This document shows, piece after piece, positions 25,022 to 33,619 of a DNA stretch of 64,000 nt; position 1 is the stretch's first letter; every line of letters starts with the position of its first letter. A program made the translations under genes and the position numbers. Source of the stretch: Psychrosphaera haliotis (lineage in GTDB: Bacteria; Pseudomonadota; Gammaproteobacteria; Enterobacterales; Alteromonadaceae). The stretch is taken from NCBI RefSeq assembly GCF_039523615.1, contig NZ_BAAAFQ010000011.1, positions 124,001 to 188,000 of the forward strand, in the 5' to 3' direction. The notes under the pieces were generated by a model, which saw only the letters and a list, made by a program, of their open reading frames with translations, was not told the DNA's origin and ran no database searches.

Positions 25022-26047
25022 ATGAAAGCACTCGCTAAATTAAAATCAGAAAAAGGCATCTGGATGACAGATGCTGAAAAACCAACAATGGGCCACAACG
25101 ATCTTTTAATTAAGATCCGTAAAACGGCTATTTGTGGTACCGACATGCACATTTACAACTGGGACGAATGGGCACAAAACACGATACCAGTTCCTATGGT
25201 TGTTGGTCATGAGTACGTTGGTGAAGTTGTAGATATGGGACAAGAAGTTCGTGGTTTCAGCGTTGGCGACCGTGTTTCAGGCGAAGGTCATATTACCTGT
25301 GGTCATTGCCGTAACTGTCGTGCTGGTCGTGTACACCTATGTCGTAATACCACTGGCGTTGGTGTTAATCGTGAAGGCTCATTTGCAGAATACTTAGTTA
25401 TCCCTGCTTTTAACGCTTTTAAAATGCCAGATAACATTTCAGATGACTTAGCCTCTATTTTTGACCCATTTGGCAATGCTGTGCATACGGCGTTATCTTT
25501 TGATTTAGTGGGTGAAGATGTACTTATAACTGGTGCCGGACCGATAGGAATTATGGCCGCAGCAGTAGCCAAGCATGTAGGTGCAAGACATGTTGTGATC
25601 ACCGATGTGAACCCTTATCGATTAGAGCTTGCAGAAAAAATGGGCGCCACTCGCGCTGTAAATGTTGCAAACACTGATCTTAAAGAAGTCATGAATGATT
25701 TAGGCATGACGGAAGGATTTGATGTAGGGCTAGAAATGTCTGGTGTACCAAGCGCATTCAGCTCTATGCTCAATAACATGAATCACGGTGGCAAAATTGC
25801 CATGTTAGGTATTCCTCCATCAAGCATGGCTGTAGATTGGAACCAAGTTATCTTTAAAGGCTTAGTCATCAAAGGTATTTATGGTCGTGAGATGTTTGAA
25901 ACCTGGTATAAAATGGCCAGCTTAATTCAATCCGGATTAGATATTTCACCTATGATTACGCATCAATTCCATATTGATGACTTCCAAAAAGGCTTTGATA
26001 CTATGGGTTCAGGCCAATCAGGAAAAGTAATCTTAAACTGGGATTAA
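25022..26047 (+). CDS. tdh: L-threonine 3-dehydrogenase
   Basis: Zinc-dependent medium-chain dehydrogenase oxidising threonine to 2-amino-3-ketobutyrate with NAD. At 341 residues it matches E. coli Tdh. Catalytic zinc ligand C38 lies in KTAICGTDMH, H63/E64 in VVGHEYVGEV; the structural zinc cysteines are in CGHCRNCRAGRVHLC (about 97-111); the Rossmann glycine motif is GAGPIGIMAA near 173. It directly follows kbl; the pair feeds threonine into glycine and acetyl-CoA. Confidence 0.97.
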   Translation: MKALAKLKSEKGIWMTDAEKPTMGHNDLLIKIRKTAICGTDMHIYNWDEWAQNTIPVPMVVGHEYVGEVVDMGQEVRGFSVGDRVSGEGHITCGHCRNCRAGRVHLCRNTTGVGVNREGSFAEYLVIPAFNAFKMPDNISDDLASIFDPFGNAVHTALSFDLVGEDVLITGAGPIGIMAAAVAKHVGARHVVITDVNPYRLELAEKMGATRAVNVANTDLKEVMNDLGMTEGFDVGLEMSGVPSAFSSMLNNMNHGGKIAMLGIPPSSMAVDWNQVIFKGLVIKGIYGREMFETWYKMASLIQSGLDISPMITHQFHIDDFQKGFDTMGSGQSGKVILNWD

Positions 26048-26071
26048 TCAATACTTAAAGGGAATTTAGTA

Positions 26072-26488
26072 ATGTCAGAATTGAAAACCAAGCCAACATT
26101 AATGGAGCCCAAAACCTTTATTGATGGTTTGTCCGATGAAAAGAAGCGTAATGACGCAGATGCGTTGCTCACTATCATGTCTGACATTACTCAACAAAAA
26201 CCAACCATGTGGGGCGACAGCCTCATTGGTTTTGGGCAATACAAATATCAATACGCCAGTGGCAGAAAGGGTGAATGGTTTAGAGTAGGCTTTTCGCCTC
26301 GCAAACAAAACATCACCCTCTACATCATGAATGGCTTTAGCCAATACCAGCATCTATTAGAAAGGCTTGGCAAACACAAAACCGGCAAGTCCTGCCTCTA
26401 TATCAATAAACTATCAGATATCGATGTAGACGTATTAAAACAAATGATCGCCCTTTCCTTCCAAGCGCGTTTTGACAGCGAAATATAA
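26072..26488 (+). CDS. DUF1801 domain-containing protein
   Basis: A 138-residue cytosolic protein of the DUF1801 (YdhG-like) family. The family's marks are the N-terminal helical DEKKRNDADALLTIM segment, the KPTMWGDSLIGFGQY centre and the aromatic GFSPRKQNITLYIM strand. Some members resemble iron-chaperone or frataxin folds, but no function is established. It starts 24 nt after tdh, so may be the last gene of that transcript; nothing in it connects it to threonine metabolism. Confidence 0.82.
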   Translation: MSELKTKPTLMEPKTFIDGLSDEKKRNDADALLTIMSDITQQKPTMWGDSLIGFGQYKYQYASGRKGEWFRVGFSPRKQNITLYIMNGFSQYQHLLERLGKHKTGKSCLYINKLSDIDVDVLKQMIALSFQARFDSEI

Positions 26489-26508
26489 CCCTATTTAAAG
26501 GATTAAAG

Positions 26509-27030
26509 ATGTTTAGCAACGAACAAATCGATATTGACGTTCTACCTGATTTCACCCAAGTTGATTATAAAAAAATGGATAAAAACGCGCCTTTTGAGCA
26601 GTTAATAGGCTGGGGAATTACTTTTGCCATTGTATACACGGTTTTAATCGTTGCTTGGTTGGTACTCAATATTCCAAATGACGTCGCTTTGTATATTGGT
26701 TTAGGATTGTTAGCCGTTATGGCTTGGATAGTTTACTACATTTTTGCTAGTCACAAACAACGAGGTATTGCACTTAGAGAGCAAGACATTCTTTATAAAC
26801 GTGGCTTAATTTGGCGAACCACAACCATAGTTCCATTTAATCGAATACAGCACATAGAAACGCAAAGAGGCTTATTTGAACGAAAGTTAGGCTTAGCAAC
26901 TGTAAAAATATTTAGTGCCGGCGGACTGTCATCGGATTTAGTAATTAGCGGATTGAGCGTACTTAGAGCATCGCAGTTGCGTCAGATAATTTTAGATAAG
27001 ACAAATTCGGAACAGTTAAAAAATGACTGA
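26509..27030 (+). CDS. PH-domain membrane protein, YdbS-like
   Basis: A 173-residue inner-membrane protein with two hydrophobic segments (about residues 30-55 and 60-82) followed by one bacterial PH domain (bPH2), with the typical LYKRGLIWRTTTIVPFNRIQ stretch near 101-120 and the QRGLFERKLGLATVKIFSAG strand pair. Homologues are always found next to a larger YdbT-type protein, as here (8-nt overlap). In Bacillus, ydbS-ydbT is linked to resistance to amylocyclicin-type peptides; the function in gammaproteobacteria is unknown. Confidence 0.82.
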   Translation: MFSNEQIDIDVLPDFTQVDYKKMDKNAPFEQLIGWGITFAIVYTVLIVAWLVLNIPNDVALYIGLGLLAVMAWIVYYIFASHKQRGIALREQDILYKRGLIWRTTTIVPFNRIQHIETQRGLFERKLGLATVKIFSAGGLSSDLVISGLSVLRASQLRQIILDKTNSEQLKND

Positions 27031-28570
27031 AATTATCACGCCCAAACAAAGTGAATCTGAGTGGCATCAACTGTCTCCTTTTTCCATTGTCTTTTTTATT
27101 ATAAATTTCACGATACGTTTTATACGCGAAGGTATTATCAACCTAGCGCCAGCGTTAGCCATTTTCATTACTCAGGTTGATGACAAGCTATTTTGGTTAG
27201 GCATCGCCGGTACTGCTTTTGTGGTTGGCTTAGTCATCTTCTCAATTCTCTATTATCGTAATTTCCGCTACCGAGTTTCTGACGGACAAATCATTTTACG
27301 ACGAGGGATTTTAAGTAAAGAACGAACCACGTTAAAGTTTGAAAAGGTCCAAAATGTGAACCTTGCGACCCCTTTTTACTTCGCGCCTCTTAATCTTGTT
27401 AACTGTATTTTCGATTCCGCCGGCTCAGCCCAAAAAGAAATCAGCTTACCAGGTATTTCAAATGACTATGCAGAACAAGTTCGTACCGATATTTTTGACT
27501 ATAAGAGTCAACTGAAAGCCAATGGTATTGAAGCAGATGTAGCACAGGAAAGTAGTGACGCAGACAGCATTGGCTCAATGGTTAATGACAAACCAATGAT
27601 ACGTTTGTCGCTGGCTGAAATAGCACGATTTGGACTGTCCTCAAATATGACGTTCATTTTATTAGCGGTGTTAGCCCCTTTCATGGAAACCATTATTGAT
27701 TTCTCAAAGGACTCTATTGTTCCTAACATCGTTGCCGTATTGGCTACCGTATTACCACAATCGCCATTGTTAAATGTTGTTGCCGTTGTGTTATTCAGTG
27801 TTCTAGTTATTTTTACGGCGCTAATGCTCTCTGTACTCTCGTCTATCGTGCAGTTCTACAACTATGAGTTGTATGATCAAGGCAAGCAATTTAAGCGCAC
27901 TGCGGGCTTATTTGAGAAACATCAAATCTCAATTGCGAAACATAGAGTGCAAGCTATCAGCATAAAACAGAACTGGGTGTTTAAGTTACTTAAACGCGTT
28001 ACAGTGCAGTTCCATCAGCTGGCTATTGCTCATGGCCAGAATGCAAAAAATAAGAACAACCTATCCATTCCCACTTTATACCCAGAGTTATGGCCGAACA
28101 TCGTTGACAAAACGTTCAGTGATTTAAACACTAGCGAGTTAAATTTTGTGGGAATTAGTGCTCGTTATATATCACACGTCATTGCTGTTTTTTGGTTATT
28201 TCCGCTTTCAGTATTAACGCTGATATTGATTCAACTAGACTCTAATTGGATTTGGCTTTTAGCTATTACACCCATTGGAGCTGGTTTAGTTTATTTGAAG
28301 TGGCGACGTTATGGGCTTTGGTTTAACGATAACTTTGTAGCCATTAGAACTGGCTTTGTAGGACAAAAAATTACCGTTTTACCGCTCTATAAAGTGCAAA
28401 ATGTATCTCAAGTACAAACCCCAATGTTGCGCAGAAACAACTTAGCTAATATTGTTTTGCAGTTACCTTATGGTAAAGAGAGTTTGCCTTTTGTGCCAAA
28501 GCGCAAAGCTCGTGCGTTCTTAAACTTATGCGCCTACCAAATAGAAAGAAGCGAAAAGTCGTGGCTTTAG
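27023..28570 (+). CDS. PH-domain membrane protein, YdbT-like
   Basis: A 515-residue membrane protein with three repeated units, each a pair of membrane segments followed by a bPH2 domain; the conserved domain start is seen as RVSDGQIILRRGILSKERT near 90, QFKRTAGLFEKHQISIAKHR near 291 and FVAIRTGFVGQKITVLPLYK near 437. It overlaps the YdbS-like gene by 8 nt, implying a two-component complex. Its 3' end overlaps trkH's 3' end by 4 nt on the opposite strand. Function is not known beyond the family. Confidence 0.82.
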   Translation: MTEIITPKQSESEWHQLSPFSIVFFIINFTIRFIREGIINLAPALAIFITQVDDKLFWLGIAGTAFVVGLVIFSILYYRNFRYRVSDGQIILRRGILSKERTTLKFEKVQNVNLATPFYFAPLNLVNCIFDSAGSAQKEISLPGISNDYAEQVRTDIFDYKSQLKANGIEADVAQESSDADSIGSMVNDKPMIRLSLAEIARFGLSSNMTFILLAVLAPFMETIIDFSKDSIVPNIVAVLATVLPQSPLLNVVAVVLFSVLVIFTALMLSVLSSIVQFYNYELYDQGKQFKRTAGLFEKHQISIAKHRVQAISIKQNWVFKLLKRVTVQFHQLAIAHGQNAKNKNNLSIPTLYPELWPNIVDKTFSDLNTSELNFVGISARYISHVIAVFWLFPLSVLTLILIQLDSNWIWLLAITPIGAGLVYLKWRRYGLWFNDNFVAIRTGFVGQKITVLPLYKVQNVSQVQTPMLRRNNLANIVLQLPYGKESLPFVPKRKARAFLNLCAYQIERSEKSWL

Positions 28571-30018
28571 CTTCGCCAGAACGCAGGTGTAAATAACACG
28601 AGTAAAGTAAAGACTTCTAAGCGACCGAATACCATTGCAAGCATTAACACCCACTTGCCGGTATCGGTCACGCTTGAATAGTTTTGAGCAACTTCACCTA
28701 GTCCAGGACCAAGGTTATTTAAGCTTGCTGCCGTCGCCGTAAATGCGGTTAAGTTATCTAAACCTGTACCCACTAATGCCAGCATAATTAATACAAACAC
28801 TAACGTATATGCAGAAAAGAATCCCCAAACAGCCTCAACAACACGATCTGGTAAAGCTTTTTTACCGAGTTTAATTGAGTATATTGCTTTAGGGTGCACT
28901 AAACGGTTCATCTCTCGCATTCCCTGTTTGAAGAGTAATACCACTCTTACTACTTTTAAGCCGCCACCTGTAGAACTTGCGCAACCTCCAATAAATGAAC
29001 TGAAGATTAGTAATATAGGTAAAAACACTGGCCAAGCAGCAAAGTTAGTTGTCGCAAACCCAGCGGTAGTAGACATTGAAACAGACTGAAGTAGCGCTTG
29101 GTCTAATGCTTCAAACTTATCCCCAAACACTTCATATTCAATAAGAATGTAAAAGCAGATCACTGCCAAAACTAATTGAATGACCAAGAACGCCTTATAC
29201 TCAGGATCTCGAATGTAATGCATAACAGATTTATTTCTAAACGCAGCAAAGTGCAACGAAAAATTGGCCGCAGCAATTAACAAAAACACCACGCAAATCA
29301 TATTAATGGCTGGGCTGTTAAAGTACGCTAAACTGGCATCATGAGTAGAAAAACCACCAATTGCGATTGTTGAAAAGGCATGGCAAATGGCATCAAATGT
29401 AGACATCCCTGCGAGCCAATAACTCACTCCACACGCTAAGGTTAAAATCACATAGATATACCATAAGTGCTTAGCCGTATCGGCGATACGCGGGGTCATT
29501 TTACTGTCTTTCATTGGCCCTGGTGTTTCAGCTCTGTAAAGCTGCATACCACCTACACCTAGTAAAGGAAGGATTGCCACAGCTAATACAATAATACCCA
29601 TGCCACCTAGCCATTGCAGTTGCTGACGGTAAAATTGAAATGACTTAGGGAGTTCATCTAAACCGGTTAGAACCGTGGCTCCTGTGGTCGTTAACCCAGA
29701 AAAGGATTCAAAAAAGGCATCGGCTATTTTTATTTCAGGTGTGACAGAAAAGATAAATGGCAGTGCACCAAATGAGCCCAGTACTAGCCAAAAGAAGACG
29801 ACGATTAAGAACCCTTCCCTGGCTCTCAAATCTGATTTTTGATGGCGGTTTGGATAATAAATTAAACCACCAGCAAATAAAGCAAAGAAAAACGCTAATA
29901 CAAATGGTAACGCACCACCATCACGATATATCACCGATACGATTGACGGTGGCAACATGGCTAAACTGAAAATACAAACCAGTAAGCCTAATATTCGAAT
30001 AATGGCGCGATATTGCAT
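28567..30018 (-). CDS. trkH: Trk system potassium uptake protein TrkH
   Basis: Membrane channel subunit of the Trk K+ uptake system, gated by TrkA (not in this window). The 483-residue protein shows four selectivity-filter-like loops: SGLTTTGATVL near 108, STIAIGGFST near 215, SMSTTAGFAT near 313 and ASLNNLGPGLG near 430, the fourfold pseudo-repeat of the family. Length matches TrkH of E. coli. The gene follows pepQ by about 30 nt in the same direction, as pepQ-trkH in E. coli, where this linkage (pepQ-yigZ-trkH) is also known. Confidence 0.95.
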   Translation of the reverse strand: MQYRAIIRILGLLVCIFSLAMLPPSIVSVIYRDGGALPFVLAFFFALFAGGLIYYPNRHQKSDLRAREGFLIVVFFWLVLGSFGALPFIFSVTPEIKIADAFFESFSGLTTTGATVLTGLDELPKSFQFYRQQLQWLGGMGIIVLAVAILPLLGVGGMQLYRAETPGPMKDSKMTPRIADTAKHLWYIYVILTLACGVSYWLAGMSTFDAICHAFSTIAIGGFSTHDASLAYFNSPAINMICVVFLLIAAANFSLHFAAFRNKSVMHYIRDPEYKAFLVIQLVLAVICFYILIEYEVFGDKFEALDQALLQSVSMSTTAGFATTNFAAWPVFLPILLIFSSFIGGCASSTGGGLKVVRVVLLFKQGMREMNRLVHPKAIYSIKLGKKALPDRVVEAVWGFFSAYTLVFVLIMLALVGTGLDNLTAFTATAASLNNLGPGLGEVAQNYSSVTDTGKWVLMLAMVFGRLEVFTLLVLFTPAFWRS

Positions 30019-30047
30019 TGTTTTTCTTATTGTTCGTTAAAGTAGAA

Positions 30048-31376
30048 CTATTCTAAACCAAGATCTCTTGTCATGTTCTCATTTTTCTCACGATGAACAA
30101 TAATATTATCTTCAATTCGAATTCCACCAAATGGTTTAAGCTCTTTTACTTTGTCCCAATTAACCATTGCGTGACGTTCTGTACCGACTAAATCGCCAAG
30201 TAAAGAATCAATAAAGTACAGTCCTGGTTCTACCGTAAAGACCATGTCTGCTTCAATTGGGCGAGTTGTTCTTAAAAACGGATGCTGTTTAGGCGAAGGA
30301 ATATGTGTTCCTCGAGTATCAGCCATAAAGCCACCGATATCATGAACTTGTAATCCTAAGTGATGGCCTAGTCCGTGCGGGAAGAAGGTGCTTGTTAATC
30401 CACTTTCTACGGCAACATCACCACTTACATTAGTAATACCAAATTCTTTTAACGTTTCACCAATTAATTGATGCGTTTGAATATGAAGGTCTACATAACT
30501 CGCGCCAGGCTTTAAACCATTACCCATTTTTACAGTAATGTCGTCTACGGCTTTAATAAGCTCTGCAAATTGGTTTTGTTGTTTGGCATACGTACGAGTA
30601 ATGTCCGCTGCATAACCATTACACTGAGCACCAGCATCAATAAGAAAACTTCTATGCTCAGCTGGAGGCATGCGATCAAAATGGGTGTAATGCAAAATCG
30701 CAGCATTTTCATTTAGCGCTACAATGTTGCCATACGGCGTGTCATTTTCCATTTGATGGCTAGCGGCTAAATAAGCTTGCTGAATGTCGTACTCTGAACC
30801 ACCCGCTAAAAATGTGTTTTTTGCCGCTGTGTGCGACAAAACAGCGAGTCTGTTTGCTTCACGAAGGCTATGCATTTCATACTGAGATTTATACGCACGG
30901 TGATAGTGAATAAAGTTAACCACAGGCTCAGGATTGATATGACCAAAGTTAAGAGCTTTGGCGACGTCTACTTGCTCACCTAAATATGCGAAATTAGCTT
31001 TATCATAAGGTAATAACTTTTCAACCTGTGAAGGGTTTTTAAGGTATTCAATATCAAAGCTTTCAGTCCAGTATTCTGTTGGTTCGTCAGGAACTTTATG
31101 CCAGAAATCTACAGGGCGATAAAAGATTAGTTTTGGCTTATCTGTACCGTTAACCACTAACCAACAATGAGGGTTATCAATAACAGGAACCCAAGCTTTA
31201 AACTGAGGATTAGGTTTAAAAGGATAGTACATGTCGTCTAAGAATTGACGCATAGGCTGACCACTATGGATAACAATGCCGTCTAAACGTTCAGTTTGAA
31301 CAATTTCTTTGGTTAACGCTTGTAAACGTTCAATATGAGCTGGATAAGTATCCGCTAAGTTATTCATTAGTGTCAT
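30048..31376 (-). CDS. pepQ: Xaa-Pro dipeptidase
   Basis: Cleaves dipeptides with C-terminal proline; a pita-bread metallopeptidase needing two divalent metals. The 442-residue length fits PepQ. Metal ligands are visible: the two Asp in FLIDAGAQCNGYAADITRTYA (near 238-250), His in HGLGHHLGLQVHD (near 330), Glu in VFTVEPGLYF (near 375) and Glu in GGIRIEDN near the end. GGAG lies 8 nt before the ATG at 31376. It is followed by trkH; the two probably share a transcript. Confidence 0.95.
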   Translation of the reverse strand: MTLMNNLADTYPAHIERLQALTKEIVQTERLDGIVIHSGQPMRQFLDDMYYPFKPNPQFKAWVPVIDNPHCWLVVNGTDKPKLIFYRPVDFWHKVPDEPTEYWTESFDIEYLKNPSQVEKLLPYDKANFAYLGEQVDVAKALNFGHINPEPVVNFIHYHRAYKSQYEMHSLREANRLAVLSHTAAKNTFLAGGSEYDIQQAYLAASHQMENDTPYGNIVALNENAAILHYTHFDRMPPAEHRSFLIDAGAQCNGYAADITRTYAKQQNQFAELIKAVDDITVKMGNGLKPGASYVDLHIQTHQLIGETLKEFGITNVSGDVAVESGLTSTFFPHGLGHHLGLQVHDIGGFMADTRGTHIPSPKQHPFLRTTRPIEADMVFTVEPGLYFIDSLLGDLVGTERHAMVNWDKVKELKPFGGIRIEDNIIVHREKNENMTRDLGLE

Positions 31377-31443
31377 TTTCTATACTCCTATTTATATATT
31401 CAAGGAGTGTAACACCTATATTTTATAACATTAAGCTAAGCCG

Positions 31444-33399
31444 TTAAATTTCCGGCTTAACCTGTAGCGTTGTGATATCAGCCGTCAAATTTGACTCTTC
31501 TTTTAAAAGGTTTTGATAGACTTGTTTGTAAGCCAGCACGGCTTTTACATAGTTTCTTGTTTCTTTGTACGGGATAGACTCAATCCATGCATCAGCATTT
31601 ACGGCTTCTTCTGGTAACCACTTTTTAACTCTGTGGTAACCCGCATTATAAGACGCAGCAGCTAACACCAAGTGCTGATCGGTTTTATCCAATAAATTTT
31701 CTAAATATGACGAGGCGTACTTTAAGTTAGTTTCGGGTTCAAACAAGTCGTGTTTTGACACTCTTTTTCGAGCAACCAATGATGCAGTAGCAGGCTTAAT
31801 CTGCATAAGGCCTGCGGCGCCTGCTGAAGAAAAGGCATCTTCAATAAAAGAACTTTCTCTACGAATAATAGCGAAAATCAAACTTGCCGGTAAGCCAGTA
31901 CGTTTTGCCTGCTGTTGGATAATCTTATTGAAGGCAAGAGGAAAACGTAACTCAACATCATTTAAGTAATCCACTTTAGATAAAGCGAAGATTGGTCTAT
32001 CAACCCAGCCATGTTCTGCCGCCATTTGAGAGGCGACTAACAACTCTTCTTCAGAAACTTTACTGACCAAGTAATTCCATTCTTTTCTCGCTTGCAACAA
32101 CGAGTTTGAGTGGTACAGAGCGAGCGCTCTTTTAAACGTATCGTTGCTTTTTATCTTAGCTTGCATCACTAAGTCAGCGGTTATTGGCTCATGTCGAATA
32201 TTTAATTTTATATCTAACGATGAGGCAGCCATAAAACCATAGTAATCACGACGTTCTGCAAGTTCTGAGAGTAATCGATGAGCATAATCTTTATCGCCAA
32301 CCTCTAGTTCAGCCTTTGCTCGCCAAAATACAACCGATGGGTCGACTTGATATAACTCAGGTAAAGAATCAAGCGTATCCAAAACCACTTGCCAATTATT
32401 GGTCGCCAACGCTCTTGCCAACTTCCACTGTTTTACGCTCTCGTCAACAACATCACTTGGCAAAGCATTAAGTAATTCTAGCGCCATCGGTGATTTATTT
32501 ACCGCTAGAGCAATTGCTGATTTTTTATCAATATAGACTTTGGTTTTGTCTTCAAAGCTGTGTGTCGACTTTTTACCTTCCCACCATTGATAAAAACCCT
32601 CTGGGTTTGCAAACGCTAACTTACCAGAAAACACCTTCAATATATCTAACTCGTTTTTATTGTGGAACAGAAAAAAGCCATCTCGATAAATTGTTTTAGG
32701 GCGCTTACTCGCTTTGACCCATAAATCCACTAGGTATTGATGATCGGTAGGTAAGTATCGCTTTAAATACTGTGCGAGTTTAAAATTACGAGAAAGTGCC
32801 GCAAGCTTTACTCTTTGCAATGCGTCTTCAGGTTTGAGTAGATCACTGTTGTACCACGCAGAAAACAAGCCATCACATTCTTTTGGCAATGACTTGTTGG
32901 TGACCCAAACATCGGCTATTTGGTCACTTAATTGCTCTAGCGAGCTGAGTTCTAACTGCCAATCTAAATAGCGGCAATCAAGTACCCTGTCCGCACCAAA
33001 CTGATAAACATCAAAAAATGCGTCTCGGTAATTATTATTTGCTAAATAGTGCATCCATTTTAGCTTTAAGGAAGGGATAAATGGCGCACCGTCAAATTCA
33101 TTAATAAACTCATTAATGACCGCTTTTTTATCTATATCTAACGTGGCTGACAGATAATTAGCTTTTGCGTAGGGAAATAATGGGTAATTTGAAAAAGTAT
33201 TAACTAACCTTAAATAGTCGTTGGTATCGCCTGCTTGGGCAATCTCTTCAAATTCCGTAAAAGATATTTGGGTTTTACTGGTATTTATAGAAGATGAACT
33301 TAATGGTGCAGACATTAACTGCAGCGGCAAGGTAACCAAACAAATTGCGCTTAACTTTACGAATTTGCTCATACTAATTTGAACCTTTTTTACTGCCAT
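31444..33399 (-). CDS. slt: Soluble lytic murein transglycosylase Slt70
   Basis: Periplasmic enzyme that cuts peptidoglycan glycan strands, releasing anhydro-muropeptides. The 651-residue protein has a signal peptide, a long alpha-helical superhelix (U and L domains, about 40-480) and the C-terminal SLT catalytic domain with the catalytic Glu in IIRRESSF near 505 and GAAGLMQIKPATA near 522. The start may be 33399 or an ATG nine codons later at 33372, which gives a more usual signal peptide (MSKFVKLSAICL). It diverges from fadB. Confidence 0.93.
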   Translation of the reverse strand: MAVKKVQISMSKFVKLSAICLVTLPLQLMSAPLSSSSINTSKTQISFTEFEEIAQAGDTNDYLRLVNTFSNYPLFPYAKANYLSATLDIDKKAVINEFINEFDGAPFIPSLKLKWMHYLANNNYRDAFFDVYQFGADRVLDCRYLDWQLELSSLEQLSDQIADVWVTNKSLPKECDGLFSAWYNSDLLKPEDALQRVKLAALSRNFKLAQYLKRYLPTDHQYLVDLWVKASKRPKTIYRDGFFLFHNKNELDILKVFSGKLAFANPEGFYQWWEGKKSTHSFEDKTKVYIDKKSAIALAVNKSPMALELLNALPSDVVDESVKQWKLARALATNNWQVVLDTLDSLPELYQVDPSVVFWRAKAELEVGDKDYAHRLLSELAERRDYYGFMAASSLDIKLNIRHEPITADLVMQAKIKSNDTFKRALALYHSNSLLQARKEWNYLVSKVSEEELLVASQMAAEHGWVDRPIFALSKVDYLNDVELRFPLAFNKIIQQQAKRTGLPASLIFAIIRRESSFIEDAFSSAGAAGLMQIKPATASLVARKRVSKHDLFEPETNLKYASSYLENLLDKTDQHLVLAAASYNAGYHRVKKWLPEEAVNADAWIESIPYKETRNYVKAVLAYKQVYQNLLKEESNLTADITTLQVKPEI

Positions 33400-33584
33400 G
33401 AGTCTTCACCACTTATACACCGGATATTTTAGTCTAAACTAACTTAACAAAAATCGCTGAGTGTTTGACCTTATTTTTTAGATTCTTTAACCAAATCTTT
33501 AAATAGTACGTACTACTTGTGGTCGTATCTAAGGAAAAACATTGATTTTTAGTGTATTTAAGGCGACACTCGTAGAACAATATC

Positions 33585-33601
33585 AACTGGTCGTACCATT
33601 T
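33585..33601 (+). promoter_or_regulatory. FadR-like operator upstream of fadB
   Basis: AACTGGTCGTACCATTT matches the FadR consensus AACTGGTCNGACCAGTT at 14 of 16 defined positions. It ends 18 nt before the fadB ATG, a position suited to repression of fadBA by FadR and relief by acyl-CoA, as in E. coli. Confidence 0.7.
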
Positions 33602-33619
33602 AATTTTGGGAGTATAACA

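Noticed and set aside
33508..33517. AGTACGTACT palindrome as a second fad operator
   Set aside because: It does not match the FadR consensus and its position next to slt gives no support for a role.
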